This document shows positions 16,674 through 25,220 of a stretch of DNA of 32,393 bases, one piece after another; the stretch's first letter is position 1, and the number at the start of each line of letters is the position of its first letter. Below the pieces are notes generated by a model that saw only the letters and a list, made by a program, of their open reading frames with translations, was not told the origin of the DNA and made no database searches. Both the position numbers and the translations under genes were made by a program. The DNA lies in NCBI GenBank assembly GCA_900754275.1, contig CAAECF010000061.1, positions 1-32,393 on the forward strand, read 5' to 3'. The stretch is from an uncultured Collinsella sp. Its GTDB lineage: Bacteria; Actinomycetota; Coriobacteriia; Coriobacteriales; Coriobacteriaceae.

Positions 16674-16868
16674 GACATTCTCCCTTCCTTGAACTTATTC
16701 GCTAAATAAAGGATAAGGGTGCCACTAGCCGATTTTACTGTGCAACAAATTGCATGTCGGTGAGCGGTCACGCCACCTGATGCGTTTGCTCCAGCATGAG
16801 AACTGGTTATCTTAGGGGCGCTATGCGGTCGCGTTTTGATTAGGATGGCACGACTCAGCCGCCCTTCG
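16674..16868. other. Upstream region of the FHA-SPFH operon
   Basis: This stretch should hold the promoter of the minus-strand operon. No clear -35/-10 pair was found on that strand. The segment 16700-16730 is AT-rich and includes a TGGCAC hexamer on the minus strand, but its partner element is not convincing. No ORF is supported here. Confidence 0.3.
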
Positions 16869-16976
16869 GGAAGCTGTGTCCCGGAATGGGCGCTCAGAGT
16901 GGGATGCAGTTTCCGCAAGGAGGTCCTGGGGGAAACCGTGCCCCGTTCTGATCCGAAATACTGGGACATAGTTTCC
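16869..16976. repeat. Right palindromic array: two 46-bp units, 62-bp period
   Basis: Units at 16869-16914 and 16931-16976 are 46 bp each and 16 bp apart, the same 62-bp period as the left array. The segment 16868-16916 is identical over 49 bp to 10091-10139. The second unit has diverged. Both arrays have the same orientation, so they are direct repeats flanking the island. Confidence 0.9.
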
Positions 16977-16991
16977 CTTTCATAACAGGAG

Positions 16992-17033
16992 AAGGCGCGC
17001 TGTCTGCAGTTGATTCAGACGGCGCGCCTTTTT
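16992..17033. terminator. Strong hairpin terminator between island and fabG
   Basis: Arms 16992-17006 and 17016-17030 pair over 15 bp with one G-T pair and a 9-nt loop; on the plus strand a T run follows. No plus-strand gene precedes it, yet it is in the same position and orientation relative to the array as the stem after the antiporter. On the minus strand it can serve fabG, which ends 43 bp away. Confidence 0.75.
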
Positions 17034-17075
17034 GGTTGAGCTATGTTGAAGCTTGAAGCCAAAGCTTGTGGCTCC

Positions 17076-17825
17076 TTAGGAGCGGGCGGCTCCGTCGACG
17101 GGGAGCACGGCGCCCGTGACGTAGGAGGACATGTCGCTCGCCAGGAAAACAAAGGCGTTGGCGACATCCTCGGGCTCGCCCATGCGACCCAGCGGAATGG
17201 TGGCGATGATGGGCTTGATGACCTCTTCGGGCAGGTTGGCGACCATGTCGGTCTTAGTCACGCCGGGGGCGACGGCGTTGACGCGGATGCCCATGGGAGC
17301 GAGCTCGCGCGAGAGCGACTGGACCATACCGTTGACGGCAAACTTGGACGTGGGGTAACCGACGCCGGAGGGCTGGCCGTACTTGGCGACCATCGAGCTT
17401 GTGGTAGTGATGGTGCCGCCGTGGCCGGCCTCGGTCATGATCTTGGCGGCAGCCTGGTGGCCATTAAAGACGGCGACGACGTTAAGGTCCATGACCTTTG
17501 CGAACTCCTCGGCCGTGTAGTCCAAGAGGGGTGAACGCTGGGAGATACCGGCATTGTTGACGACCGTGTCCAAGCCGCCCATGTCGGCTGCAGTCTGCGT
17601 AAAGGCCTCAGTCACGGCCTCGAGCGAGGTGAGATCGCAGGAGCGACCCCAGACCTTGGCGTCGGGATAGGCGGCTGTCAGCTTCTCAACGGCCGTGTCG
17701 GCAGTCTCTTGGCGCGAGCCAAAGACGGTGACGGCAGCGCCTTCCTCGATAAAACGGCAGGCGATGGCATAGCCGATACCGCGTGTGCCTCCGGTGATGA
17801 TTGCTTTCTTGCCCTCGAGCAACAT
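17076..17825 (-). CDS. fabG: Short-chain dehydrogenase, FabG-like
   Basis: A 249-residue classical SDR starting at 17825 with GAGGAAGC upstream. The cofactor motif TGGTRGIG (11-18), structural NNAG (90-93) and the catalytic Ser143/144, Tyr157 and Lys161 (YPTSK) are all present. The C-terminus shows the FabG-like run VTGAVLPVDG. Length and motifs fit beta-ketoacyl-ACP reductase, the NADPH-dependent step that reduces 3-oxoacyl-ACP in fatty acid elongation. It does not lie in a fatty acid gene cluster, so it could be another SDR of similar design, such as a hydroxysteroid or sugar-alcohol dehydrogenase. It is a single gene with its own start region and the terminator at 16992-17033 after it. Confidence 0.82.
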   Translation of the reverse strand: MLLEGKKAIITGGTRGIGYAIACRFIEEGAAVTVFGSRQETADTAVEKLTAAYPDAKVWGRSCDLTSLEAVTEAFTQTAADMGGLDTVVNNAGISQRSPLLDYTAEEFAKVMDLNVVAVFNGHQAAAKIMTEAGHGGTITTTSSMVAKYGQPSGVGYPTSKFAVNGMVQSLSRELAPMGIRVNAVAPGVTKTDMVANLPEEVIKPIIATIPLGRMGEPEDVANAFVFLASDMSSYVTGAVLPVDGAARS

Positions 17826-17978
17826 GGTGCTTCCTCTCATCGCGGGCGGACATTCGCAACACAGCGTAGCCGTAACCGGAATCGGCCGTGTTTGCATATC
17901 GGTGAACGGTAGCCCGCGTTACCGATGAGCGGCTCGCGCAAATGTGCTCTGCCGTTGTGCTTAGGGCAGGTGACAAAA

Positions 17979-18008
17979 GGGCTCCCGTCCCACATCGGAC
18001 GGGAGCCC
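17979..18008 (-). terminator. Terminator of hom
   Basis: A perfect 12-bp stem (17979-17990 with 17997-18008, 6-nt loop) lies about 30 bp after the hom stop. On the minus strand it is followed by TTTTGT, a good intrinsic terminator. Confidence 0.88.
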
Positions 18009-18039
18009 TCAAGGCGCGTATTGCTAGGCGAGCGTTGGG

Positions 18040-19383
18040 CTAGTTCGCCATGACGCCTTCGGTCCAAGCTTCAACGTCCTCGATGCGCAGGACGTTGGCG
18101 ACCTCGGCCACGCAGTCGACGCTGGCAAGCTCGGCGGCGGCAGCCTGGACGTCCTTCTCGAGCGCGCGGTGCGTTAGGAAGATGACCGAGCAGGCATCGC
18201 TGACGCCCGATTTGCCGTCCTCGACCTGGTTGATGAGCGAGATCGAGATGTTGTGCTTGGCAAAGATGTCGACCGTCTCGGACAGGGCGCCCACGCGGTC
18301 GGCGACTTTCAGGCGCACATAGTACTTGGTCTGGAGCTCGTCCATGGGCTTAAAGGCGAGGTTGTGACCATAGGGCTCAATCTCGGGCAGCGGAGCAACG
18401 CCGCGGCTGATCTGCTCGGAGAGCGACAGGATGTCGCCCACGACGGCACTCGCGGTGGGGAAGGAGCCTGCGCCGGCACCGTAGAACATGGTCTCGCCCA
18501 CGGCGTCGCCTACCACGTAGACAGCGTTCATGGCGCCGTTGACCTTGGCGAGCATGTGGTCGGCGGGGATCAGCGTGGGATGCACGCGGACGTCGACGCC
18601 GGCGTCGGTGTTGCGTGCGATGCCCAGCAGCTTGATGGTGTAGCCGAGCTCGCGGGCCTGGGCGATGTCCTCGGCGCCGATGGTACGGATACCCTGCTGG
18701 TAGACATCGTCGGTGGTCACGCGGGTGCCAAAGCCGATGGAAGCGAGGATTGCCGTCTTGCTGGCGGCGTCGAAGCCGTCGACGTCGGCGGACGGGTCGG
18801 CCTCGGCATAGCCCTTAGCCTGGGCGTCGGCGAGCACGTCAGCGTAATCGGCGCCCTCGGCGTCCATGCGCGACAGGATGTAGTTGGTGGTGCCGTTGAG
18901 GATGCCGGCGATGGTCAGGATCTTGTTACCCACCAGGTCGTGCTCGAGCGTGCTGACAATGGGGATGCCGCCACCGCAGCTGGCCTCGCACTTAATCTGC
19001 ACGCCGCACGCACGTGCCTTCTCGGCAAGCGTCTCGACATGGCGGCCCAGCAGGGCCTTGTTGGCGGAGACGACATGCTTGCCGTTCTCGAAGGCAGTGG
19101 TGAAGATCTCGGTTGCGGGATGCTCGCCGCCAATCAGCTCGACGACGATGTCGACGGCGGGGTCGGTGACGACATCGTGCCAGTCGCTCGTAAAGGCCTC
19201 GCGCTCAATGCCTGCCGCCTCGGCCTGCTCCCAAGCAAGCGCGCAGGCGCGGGTCAGCTTAAGGTCGATGCCGTAGGCTGCCAGGTACTCATCGTGGTGG
19301 CTCTTGATCAGACGGGCCACGCCGCCGCCGACGGTTCCCAGACCGATCAGACCGACGTTCACGGTGCGCAGGGGTTCGCTCAT
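18040..19383 (-). CDS. hom: Homoserine dehydrogenase
   Basis: A 447-residue enzyme that reduces aspartate semialdehyde to homoserine with NAD(P)H, the branch step to threonine, methionine and isoleucine. The N-terminal Rossmann fold has GLIGLGTVGGGVA (11-23). The central catalytic part includes the ILNGTTNYIL segment and the GADYADVLADAQAKGYAEADP helix typical of this enzyme. The last 90 residues are an ACT domain (RVGALSETVDIFAKHNISI), the usual site for threonine feedback inhibition. GGAGTT lies before the ATG at 19383. Size is that of the monofunctional bacterial type, with no aspartokinase fusion. It is divergent from the liv cluster and followed by a strong terminator. Confidence 0.95.
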   Translation of the reverse strand: MSEPLRTVNVGLIGLGTVGGGVARLIKSHHDEYLAAYGIDLKLTRACALAWEQAEAAGIEREAFTSDWHDVVTDPAVDIVVELIGGEHPATEIFTTAFENGKHVVSANKALLGRHVETLAEKARACGVQIKCEASCGGGIPIVSTLEHDLVGNKILTIAGILNGTTNYILSRMDAEGADYADVLADAQAKGYAEADPSADVDGFDAASKTAILASIGFGTRVTTDDVYQQGIRTIGAEDIAQARELGYTIKLLGIARNTDAGVDVRVHPTLIPADHMLAKVNGAMNAVYVVGDAVGETMFYGAGAGSFPTASAVVGDILSLSEQISRGVAPLPEIEPYGHNLAFKPMDELQTKYYVRLKVADRVGALSETVDIFAKHNISISLINQVEDGKSGVSDACSVIFLTHRALEKDVQAAAAELASVDCVAEVANVLRIEDVEAWTEGVMAN

Positions 19384-19635
19384 AGATAACTCCTTCGTGC
19401 ATCTTATGGATGGATAAACCGCTTAAAGGTTGAGTGCATTCTAGCGTGAACCGGGGGCGCGTGCTCGCCAGGCAACAGGAGCCGCACAAAACGGCACCCC
19501 CGAAACGCTGCGGAAACATTGGAAACACGCTCGCTACAAACGGACTTCCGTAACAAACTGTCAACGTTTGCGCCATAAGGTTTGCCCTGTACCGCAAGAC
19601 GGCCGCACCGCGGCCAGCGAAAAAAGGGGGACACC
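19384..19635. promoter_or_regulatory. Divergent hom / liv control region
   Basis: This 252-bp gap separates hom (minus) and the first binding-protein gene (plus). A TAGAAT hexamer on the minus strand at 19438-19443 may be a -10 for hom. For the plus strand, three GAAAC half-sites occur at 19502-19506, 19513-19517 and 19522-19526; a related GTAAC-n6-GAAAC pair precedes the second binding-protein gene. They recall nitrogen-regulator (GlnR-type) boxes, but the match is partial. Confidence 0.35.
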
Positions 19636-20802
19636 ATGTTCAACATCAACAGCACGCTCAGCCGTAGGAACTATCTCGCCGGCGCTGCGGCGCTCGGCAG
19701 CACCGCAGCACTCGCTGGTTGCTCGTCGGGTGGCTCGGACGGCGGCACCGCCGATGACGGCAAGACCTTCAAGATCGGTGTCATCGGCCCTCTGACCGGC
19801 GCCGCGGCAACCTATGGCGTTTCGGCCGAGAAGGGTGCCAAGCTTGCCGCCAAGGATTTCTCGACCAAGGACCTCAAACTCTCGCTTAAGTCCGAGGATG
19901 ACGTCGCCGACGGCGAGAAGGCTATCAACGCCTTCAATACCCTGTGCGACTGGGGCATGCAGGCGCTCGTCGGCCCCGTCACGACTGGTGCCGCCGTCGC
20001 TGTCTCGGGCGAGATCGCCGACGATATGCTCATGGTCACGCCTTCGGCCTCGTCGCTCGACGTGACCAAGGATAAGACAACGGTCTTTCAGGTTTGCTTC
20101 ACCGATCCCACCATGGGTGCCAGCGCCGCGAAGTTCTTGGCCGAGAAGTATGCAGACGCCAAGATCGCCCTGTTCTACAACTCCGGCGATACGTACAGCT
20201 CGGGTGTTGCCGATGCCTTTGCCGAGCAGGCCAAGGAGTCCAAACTTGATATCGTCGATACCGAGACCTTTAAGGACGACTCCTCCACGAGCTTTACCAA
20301 CCAGCTCACCAAGGCCAAGGAGGCCGGCGCCACGCTCATCTTTGCGCCGATCTACTACACGCCGGCGTCCGTTTTGCTCAAGAACGCCAAGGACATGGGA
20401 TACGACATGACCCTCATGGGTACCGACGGCATGGACGGCCTGCTCTCCGTTGAGGGCTTCGACACCTCCCTTGCCGAGGGCGTGCTGCTCATGACCCCGT
20501 TCTCTGCCGACGATGAGAAGAACGCCGACTTCGTCAAGGCATATAAGGACGCCTACGACGAGACGCCTAACCAGTTTGCCGCCGATGCCTATGACTGCGT
20601 CCATGCGATTGTCGAGGCTATCGATAAGGCAGACATCGACATCACGGCCGACGGCGCCGACATTGCCGGCGATCTTGCCAAGGCCATGCGCAAGATCAAG
20701 ATCGAGGGCCTGACGGGCGAGCTCACGTGGAACGACGAGGGCCAAGTCGAGAAGCCCGCCACAGCCTATGTGATCCAGGACGGCAAGTACATCGCCGCCT
20801 AA
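19636..20802 (+). CDS. livJ: Branched-chain amino acid ABC transporter, binding lipoprotein 1
   Basis: A 388-residue lipoprotein with AAAGGGGG before its ATG at 19636. The signal peptide contains a twin-arginine-like SRRNYLAG and ends in the lipobox LAGC, so it is probably exported and lipid-anchored outside the membrane. The mature part is a type I periplasmic-binding fold with the Leu/Ile/Val family pattern IGVIGPLTGAAATYG, LVGPVTTGAAVAV and a C-terminal GLTGELTWNDEGQ. It should bind branched-chain or related amino acids and pass them to the Liv permeases. The second lipoprotein, 270 bp downstream, is clearly a paralogue, nearly line by line. Exact ligand unknown. Confidence 0.9.
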   Translation: MFNINSTLSRRNYLAGAAALGSTAALAGCSSGGSDGGTADDGKTFKIGVIGPLTGAAATYGVSAEKGAKLAAKDFSTKDLKLSLKSEDDVADGEKAINAFNTLCDWGMQALVGPVTTGAAVAVSGEIADDMLMVTPSASSLDVTKDKTTVFQVCFTDPTMGASAAKFLAEKYADAKIALFYNSGDTYSSGVADAFAEQAKESKLDIVDTETFKDDSSTSFTNQLTKAKEAGATLIFAPIYYTPASVLLKNAKDMGYDMTLMGTDGMDGLLSVEGFDTSLAEGVLLMTPFSADDEKNADFVKAYKDAYDETPNQFAADAYDCVHAIVEAIDKADIDITADGADIAGDLAKAMRKIKIEGLTGELTWNDEGQVEKPATAYVIQDGKYIAA

Positions 20803-21072
20803 GTGCGCAAAAGTGCGACCGGTGAGGCCGTTTTATTCAGGGCAGGGACGCTTGTAACGGAATGGAAACATTACTTTCACACAATAAAGTGGCTAAACTG
20901 CATAAACCAATAGAAATACGCATAATTATGGATAAACGGACAAAACAAAAGAAAAGTTGAAATAATCGCCACTTTTCTCAACTAAAGCGTCTACTATTTT
21001 GCGAACGCCGAACACGGCGAAGGATGGCCTGTTGGGTAACCGAAACCCGACGAGATTTGAGAGGAGAGCCGC
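20803..21072. promoter_or_regulatory. AT-rich region between the two binding-protein genes
   Basis: This 270-bp gap stands out as AT-rich between GC-rich genes. It holds a GTAAC-n6-GAAAC motif (20854-20869), a short inverted repeat acttt/aaagt (20873-20890), and a second one, gaaaagt/acttttc (20951-20957 with 20971-20977), overlapped by agttga/tcaact. Together they suggest a separate regulated promoter for the second lipoprotein and the downstream liv genes, though no clean -35/-10 pair was found. Confidence 0.45.
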
Positions 21073-22260
21073 ATGTCGAGCCTCACCGGTAAGTCATTGA
21101 ACCCTGTTATGAATCGCAGGAGCGTTATCGCGAGCGCAGCAGGTCTGGGGGCGATGTCTATTCTAGCTGGCTGCTCCTCCAACGGCGGCGACAGCGGTTC
21201 CGCTTCGGGCGACGCTTCGTTTAAGATCGGCACCATCGGCCCGCTGACCGGCGCCAACGCGTCCTACGGCAAGTCCGTTACCCAGGGTGTCGAGCTTGGC
21301 TGCAAGGATTTCTCGACCAAGGAGCTGCCGCTTGCCAGCAAGGCCGAGGATGACCAGGCCGACGGCGAGAAGGCCGTCAACGCCTTTAACACCCTGCTCG
21401 ACTGGGGCATGCAGGCCCTCGTCGGCCCGACCACCACGGGTGCGTCGGTTGCCGTTGCCGCCGAGTGCGGTAACGACCCCGAGACGTTCATGATCACTCC
21501 GTCCGCGTCCTCCGAGGACGTCACCAAGGGCAAGGATTGCGTCTTCCAGGTTTGCTTTACCGATCCCAACCAGGGCGTCAACGCTGCCAAGTTCCTGGCG
21601 CAGAAGTATGCGGACGAGAAGTTCGTACTGTTCTATAACTCCGGCGACGCCTATTCTTCGGGCATCGCAGATTCCTTTAAGGTTCAGGCCGCTAAATCCA
21701 AGCTCGAGATTGTTGACGAGGAGACCTTTAAGGACGACTCCGCCACGAGCTTTACCAACCAGCTCACCAAGGCCAAGCAGGCCGGCGCTACCATGATCTT
21801 TGCGCCGATCTACTACACGCCGGCGTCCGTCCTGCTCAAGAACGCCAAGGACATGGGCTACGACGTCAAGATGATGGGCTGCGACGGCATGGACGGCATC
21901 CTGGGCGTTGAGGGCTTCGACACCTCTCTTGCCGAGGGTCTGCTGCTCATGACCCCGTTCTCCGCCGACGACGAGAAGAACGCCGACTTCGTCAACGCTT
22001 ACAAGGATAAGTATGGCGAGACTCCGGACCAGTTTGCCGCCGACGCTTACGACGGCGTGCACGCGGTGGCCGAGGCCCTCGAGGAGGCCGGTCTTGGTGT
22101 CGACGCCGACCCGACCGAGGTCGCCGAGAAGCTGCCTAAGGCTATGCTCAAGATTACCGTTGACGGTCTGACCGGCAAGCTCACCTGGAACGATAAGGGC
22201 CAGGTCCAGAAGGAGCCCACGGCGTACGTCATCACCGACGGCAAGTACGTACAGGCCTAA
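21073..22260 (+). CDS. livJ: Branched-chain amino acid ABC transporter, binding lipoprotein 2
   Basis: A 395-residue paralogue of the lipoprotein at 19636-20802. It starts at ATG 21073 after GAGGAGAG, with a signal peptide containing NRRSVIAS and lipobox LAGC. The binding fold keeps the same landmarks: IGTIGPLTGANASYG, LVGPTTTGASVAV, FAPIYYTPASVLLKNA and GLTGKLTWNDKGQ. Long identical stretches in both protein and DNA point to a fairly recent tandem duplication. Differences cluster near residues that line the ligand cleft and in the region around GCDGMDG (against GTDGMDG), so the two may differ in ligand preference. The permease genes follow after 139 bp. Confidence 0.9.
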   Translation: MSSLTGKSLNPVMNRRSVIASAAGLGAMSILAGCSSNGGDSGSASGDASFKIGTIGPLTGANASYGKSVTQGVELGCKDFSTKELPLASKAEDDQADGEKAVNAFNTLLDWGMQALVGPTTTGASVAVAAECGNDPETFMITPSASSEDVTKGKDCVFQVCFTDPNQGVNAAKFLAQKYADEKFVLFYNSGDAYSSGIADSFKVQAAKSKLEIVDEETFKDDSATSFTNQLTKAKQAGATMIFAPIYYTPASVLLKNAKDMGYDVKMMGCDGMDGILGVEGFDTSLAEGLLLMTPFSADDEKNADFVNAYKDKYGETPDQFAADAYDGVHAVAEALEEAGLGVDADPTEVAEKLPKAMLKITVDGLTGKLTWNDKGQVQKEPTAYVITDGKYVQA

Positions 22261-22290
22261 TAAGCCGCCTTACATAGAGCGGTTTTGATC

Positions 22291-22328
22291 CCAAGCAGGG
22301 GAGGTTTTGGCCTTCCCTGCTTGCTTGG
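22291..22328 (+). promoter_or_regulatory. Intercistronic hairpin before livH
   Basis: A long bulged hairpin (ccaagcaggggagg against the pairing strand that ends cttgcttgg) lies just after the second binding-protein gene, followed by a second small stem agggac/gtccct (22333-22352). No T run follows, so it is more likely an mRNA-stabilising or partial attenuation element than a full terminator. Such stems commonly keep binding-protein transcript levels above permease levels. Confidence 0.55.
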
Positions 22329-22399
22329 TATCTAGGGACAGTGTAACGTCCCTGTTTCATACATTAACTGGAAACCTATTCGAAAGGGGGATGTGGAAC

Positions 22400-23281
22400 A
22401 TGACGGTCTTTATCCAATACCTGGTCAACGGCCTGTCCATGGGCAGCGTCTACGCCATCATCGCGTTGGGCTACACCATGGTCTATGGCATCGCCAAGAT
22501 GCTGAACTTCGCTCACGGCGACGTTATCATGGTCGGTGCCTATGTCTCGTTCTGCGCCACGTCGTATCTCGGCCTCCCGGGCTGGGCATCTGTAATTCTC
22601 TCTTGTGTGGTCTGTACCGTTCTCGGTGTTCTCATCGAGGGTCTGGCATACAAGCCGCTGCGTCAGGCGGGCCCGCTGGCCGTTTTGATCACGGCCATCG
22701 GCGTGTCTTACTTCCTGCAGAACGCCGCGCAGCTTCTGTGGGGCGCCACGCCCAAGAACTTCACTTCGCTCGTCACCTTCCAGGTGCCGGAGTTCTTGGC
22801 CAAGTTCAATGTAAGCGCCGTATCGCTCGTCACCATCGTCGCCTGCCTGGTTATCATGGCCGGCCTGATGTTCTTTACAGGTAAGACCAAGATGGGCAAG
22901 GCAATGCGTGCCGTGTCCGAGGACAAAGCCGCCGCTCAGCTCATGGGCATCAACGTCAACCGCACCATCTCGATGACGTTTGCTATCGGCTCCGCCCTTG
23001 CTGCCATCGCCGGTGTGCTCCTGTGCTCCTACTCGCCGGTCCTGCAGCCCACCACGGGCGCCATGCCTGGCATCAAGGCCTTCGACGCTGCCGTTTTCGG
23101 CGGCATCGGCTCCATCCCCGGTGCCTTTGTCGGTGGCATTCTCATCGGCATCATCGAGGCGATGGCGCAGGCCTACATTTCCACGAGCCTTGCCAACTCC
23201 ATCGTCTTTGGTGTTTTGATCATCGTCCTGCTCGTCAAGCCTGCCGGCCTCTTGGGCAAGTACGTCCCCGAGAAGGTGTAG
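22400..23281 (+). CDS. livH: Branched-chain amino acid ABC permease, LivH type
   Basis: A 293-residue inner-membrane permease with about eight hydrophobic segments. The start is taken as ATG 22400, which leaves 9 nt after AAAGGGGG; the ATG at 22391 touches that site and is less likely. Family marks are the N-terminal LVNGLSMGSVYAIIALGYTM, the LNFAHGD motif at about 34-40, and the ABC coupling stretch MGKAMRAVSEDKAAAQLMGI, which contacts the ATPase. It pairs with LivM to form the channel. It is the third gene of the six-gene Liv unit and ends 9 bp before livM. Confidence 0.93.
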   Translation: MTVFIQYLVNGLSMGSVYAIIALGYTMVYGIAKMLNFAHGDVIMVGAYVSFCATSYLGLPGWASVILSCVVCTVLGVLIEGLAYKPLRQAGPLAVLITAIGVSYFLQNAAQLLWGATPKNFTSLVTFQVPEFLAKFNVSAVSLVTIVACLVIMAGLMFFTGKTKMGKAMRAVSEDKAAAQLMGINVNRTISMTFAIGSALAAIAGVLLCSYSPVLQPTTGAMPGIKAFDAAVFGGIGSIPGAFVGGILIGIIEAMAQAYISTSLANSIVFGVLIIVLLVKPAGLLGKYVPEKV

Positions 23282-23290
23282 GTGAGCGTT

Positions 23291-24370
23291 ATGAAGTTTC
23301 TTAAAGACAAGCAGACGCGTCACGACTTTGTTACGTACGCCATGTGCCTTGTGGCGTTCGCCATCGTGTTCTTTATGCAGTCCAACCACATGATTCCGCG
23401 CATGATCGCCGGTCAGCTGGTTCCCATCACGGCCTATATCGTCATGGCCATCTCCCTCAACCTCGTCGTCGGCATCGCGGGCGACTTGTCGCTGGGCCAC
23501 GCGGGCTTTATGAGCGTCGGCGCCTACACGGGCATCGTCACCGCGGTCGCCCTCGAGAGCGCCGTTCCCTCCGATCCGGTGCGCCTTATCATCAGCATCG
23601 TGGTCGGCGCCATCGCTGCCGCTATCCTGGGCTTCTTGATCGGCATCCCGGTCCTTCGCCTGAGCGGCGATTACCTGGCTATCGTGACGCTGGCCTTTGG
23701 CGAGATTATCAAAGAGATCGTCACCTGTCTCATTGTGGGCGTCGATTCCCGCGGCCTGCACGTGATCTTTAACATCACGGGTAACTCCACAATCGACGAT
23801 CTGCACCTGCTCGAGGACGGTACCGCCATCATCAAGGGCGCCCAGGGCGCCTCGGGCGTGTCGACGTACTCGACCTTCCTCGCCGGTGCCATCCTGGTCA
23901 TGGTTGCGCTCGTGATCGTACTCAACCTGGTTCGCAGCCGTACCGGCCGTGCCATTATGGCCGTGCGCGACAACAAGATCGCTGCCGAGTCCGTGGGCAT
24001 CTCCGTCACCGAGTACCGCATGATCGCCTTCGTGGTTTCCGCCGCTCTCGCCGGCGCTGCCGGAGCCCTCTTCGGCGGTAACTTCTCGCAGCTTTCCGCT
24101 ACCAAGTTCGACTTCAACACGTCCATCCTCATCCTGGTGTTCGTGGTCCTGGGCGGTCTGGGCAATATGCGCGGCTCCGTCATCGCGGCGGCGTTGCTCA
24201 CGGTGCTTCCCGAGCTGCTCCGTCAGTTCTCGGACTACCGCATGCTCATCTACGCCATCGTGCTGATCCTGGTCATGATCTTTACCAACAACCCGCAGCT
24301 CAAGGCGTTCTTCGCACGCATTAAGGACCGCTTTGCTTCCAAGAAGGAGGTGGCAGTCGATGCCCAGTAA
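23291..24370 (+). CDS. livM: Branched-chain amino acid ABC permease, LivM type
   Basis: A 359-residue permease with about nine hydrophobic segments, partner of LivH. Typical marks are ISLNLVVGIAGDLSLGHAGF (about 51-70), LRLSGDYLAIVTLAFGEII, and the coupling segment GRAIMAVRDNKIAAESVGIS. The ATG at 23291, 6 nt after AGGTGA, is favoured over the GTG at 23282. A region around residues 160-190 (GNSTIDDLHLLEDG) is a polar loop that probably faces outward. Its stop overlaps the livG start by 11 bp. Confidence 0.92.
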   Translation: MKFLKDKQTRHDFVTYAMCLVAFAIVFFMQSNHMIPRMIAGQLVPITAYIVMAISLNLVVGIAGDLSLGHAGFMSVGAYTGIVTAVALESAVPSDPVRLIISIVVGAIAAAILGFLIGIPVLRLSGDYLAIVTLAFGEIIKEIVTCLIVGVDSRGLHVIFNITGNSTIDDLHLLEDGTAIIKGAQGASGVSTYSTFLAGAILVMVALVIVLNLVRSRTGRAIMAVRDNKIAAESVGISVTEYRMIAFVVSAALAGAAGALFGGNFSQLSATKFDFNTSILILVFVVLGGLGNMRGSVIAAALLTVLPELLRQFSDYRMLIYAIVLILVMIFTNNPQLKAFFARIKDRFASKKEVAVDAQ

Positions 24371-25220
24371 GTTTGAGTTCAACAAGGGCAAGATGGTCCC
24401 GTATCCTTCTGGCGCCATCGTTCCCGATCGCGACCTGGGCCAGCGCCCGGCGCTCGAGTGCATCCACTTGGGCATTGAATTTGGCGGCCTTAAGGCAGTA
24501 GACGACTTTAGCCTGACCATCGGTAAGACCGAGATCGCCGGTTTGATCGGCCCTAACGGTGCCGGTAAGACCACGGTCTTCAACCTGCTCACCAAGGTGT
24601 ACCAGCCCACGCACGGCACCATCCTGCTCGACGGCGAGGACACCTCGGGCAAGTCGGTCTATCAGGTCAACCGCATGGGTATTGCCCGTACATTCCAGAA
24701 CATTCGCCTGTTCAACACCATGACGGTGGAGGATAACGTTAAGGTCGGCCTGCATAACCAGGAGCGCTACTCCGGCTTTGAGGGCGTGCTGCGCCTGCCG
24801 ACGTATTGGAAGCACGAGAAGGCCGCCCACGAGCGCGCCATGGAGCTGCTGTCCATCTTTGATATGGAGCACCTGGCAAACGAGCAGGCCGGATCGCTGC
24901 CATACGGCGCTCAGCGTCGTCTGGAGATTGTCCGCGCGCTTGCCACCAACCCCAAGCTACTGCTGCTCGACGAGCCTGCCGCCGGCATGAACCCGTCCGA
25001 GACCGCGGAGCTCATGGAGAACATTGTCAAGATCCGCGACACCTTTGGCATTGCCATCATGCTTATCGAGCATGACATGTCGCTCGTCATGAACATCTGC
25101 GAGGGCATCTGCGTGCTCAACTTTGGCAAGGTCATCGCCAAGGGTACGGCCGAGGAGATCCAGAATAACGACGCTGTTATCGAGGCGTATCTGGGCAAGC
25201 AGGATAAGGGGGAGAACTAA
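24360..25220 (+). CDS. livG: Branched-chain amino acid ABC ATPase, LivG type
   Basis: A 286-residue cytoplasmic ATPase with AAGGAGG 9 nt before its ATG. Walker A is GPNGAGKT, the signature is the LivG-type LPYGAQRRLEIVRALA in place of LSGGQ, Walker B is LLLLDEPAAGMNP, and the switch His lies in LIEHDMSLV. The first 30 residues form a polar extension before the ABC core that is longer than in E. coli LivG. It drives the LivH/LivM channel together with LivF. Confidence 0.94.
   Translation: MPSKFEFNKGKMVPYPSGAIVPDRDLGQRPALECIHLGIEFGGLKAVDDFSLTIGKTEIAGLIGPNGAGKTTVFNLLTKVYQPTHGTILLDGEDTSGKSVYQVNRMGIARTFQNIRLFNTMTVEDNVKVGLHNQERYSGFEGVLRLPTYWKHEKAAHERAMELLSIFDMEHLANEQAGSLPYGAQRRLEIVRALATNPKLLLLDEPAAGMNPSETAELMENIVKIRDTFGIAIMLIEHDMSLVMNICEGICVLNFGKVIAKGTAEEIQNNDAVIEAYLGKQDKGEN

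Larger units (their letters stand above)
10030..17033. other. Repeat-bounded island carrying fic and a five-gene operon
   Basis: About 7 kb between two copies of a palindrome-array-plus-terminator block. The inner part, roughly 11.7-15.7 kb, is visibly AT-richer and uses A/T-ending codons more than purL, hom or the liv genes. Only six genes lie inside: fic on plus and the operon on minus. No transposase or integrase is present. The simplest history is an ancestral order of antiporter, array, terminator and fabG, into which the island entered with duplication of the array block. This is inference; comparison with related genomes would settle it. Confidence 0.6.

Noticed and set aside
19561..20745. 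Minus-strand frames opposite the binding lipoproteins
   Set aside because: They repeat in both paralogues only because the genes are duplicated, and they read as low-complexity Gly/Val/Leu/Arg shadows.
22376..24652. A 758-codon open frame on the minus strand across livH, livM and livG
   Set aside because: Rich in His, Asp, Gly and Arg with no fold-like pattern. The plus-strand frames give full-length transport proteins with all family motifs.
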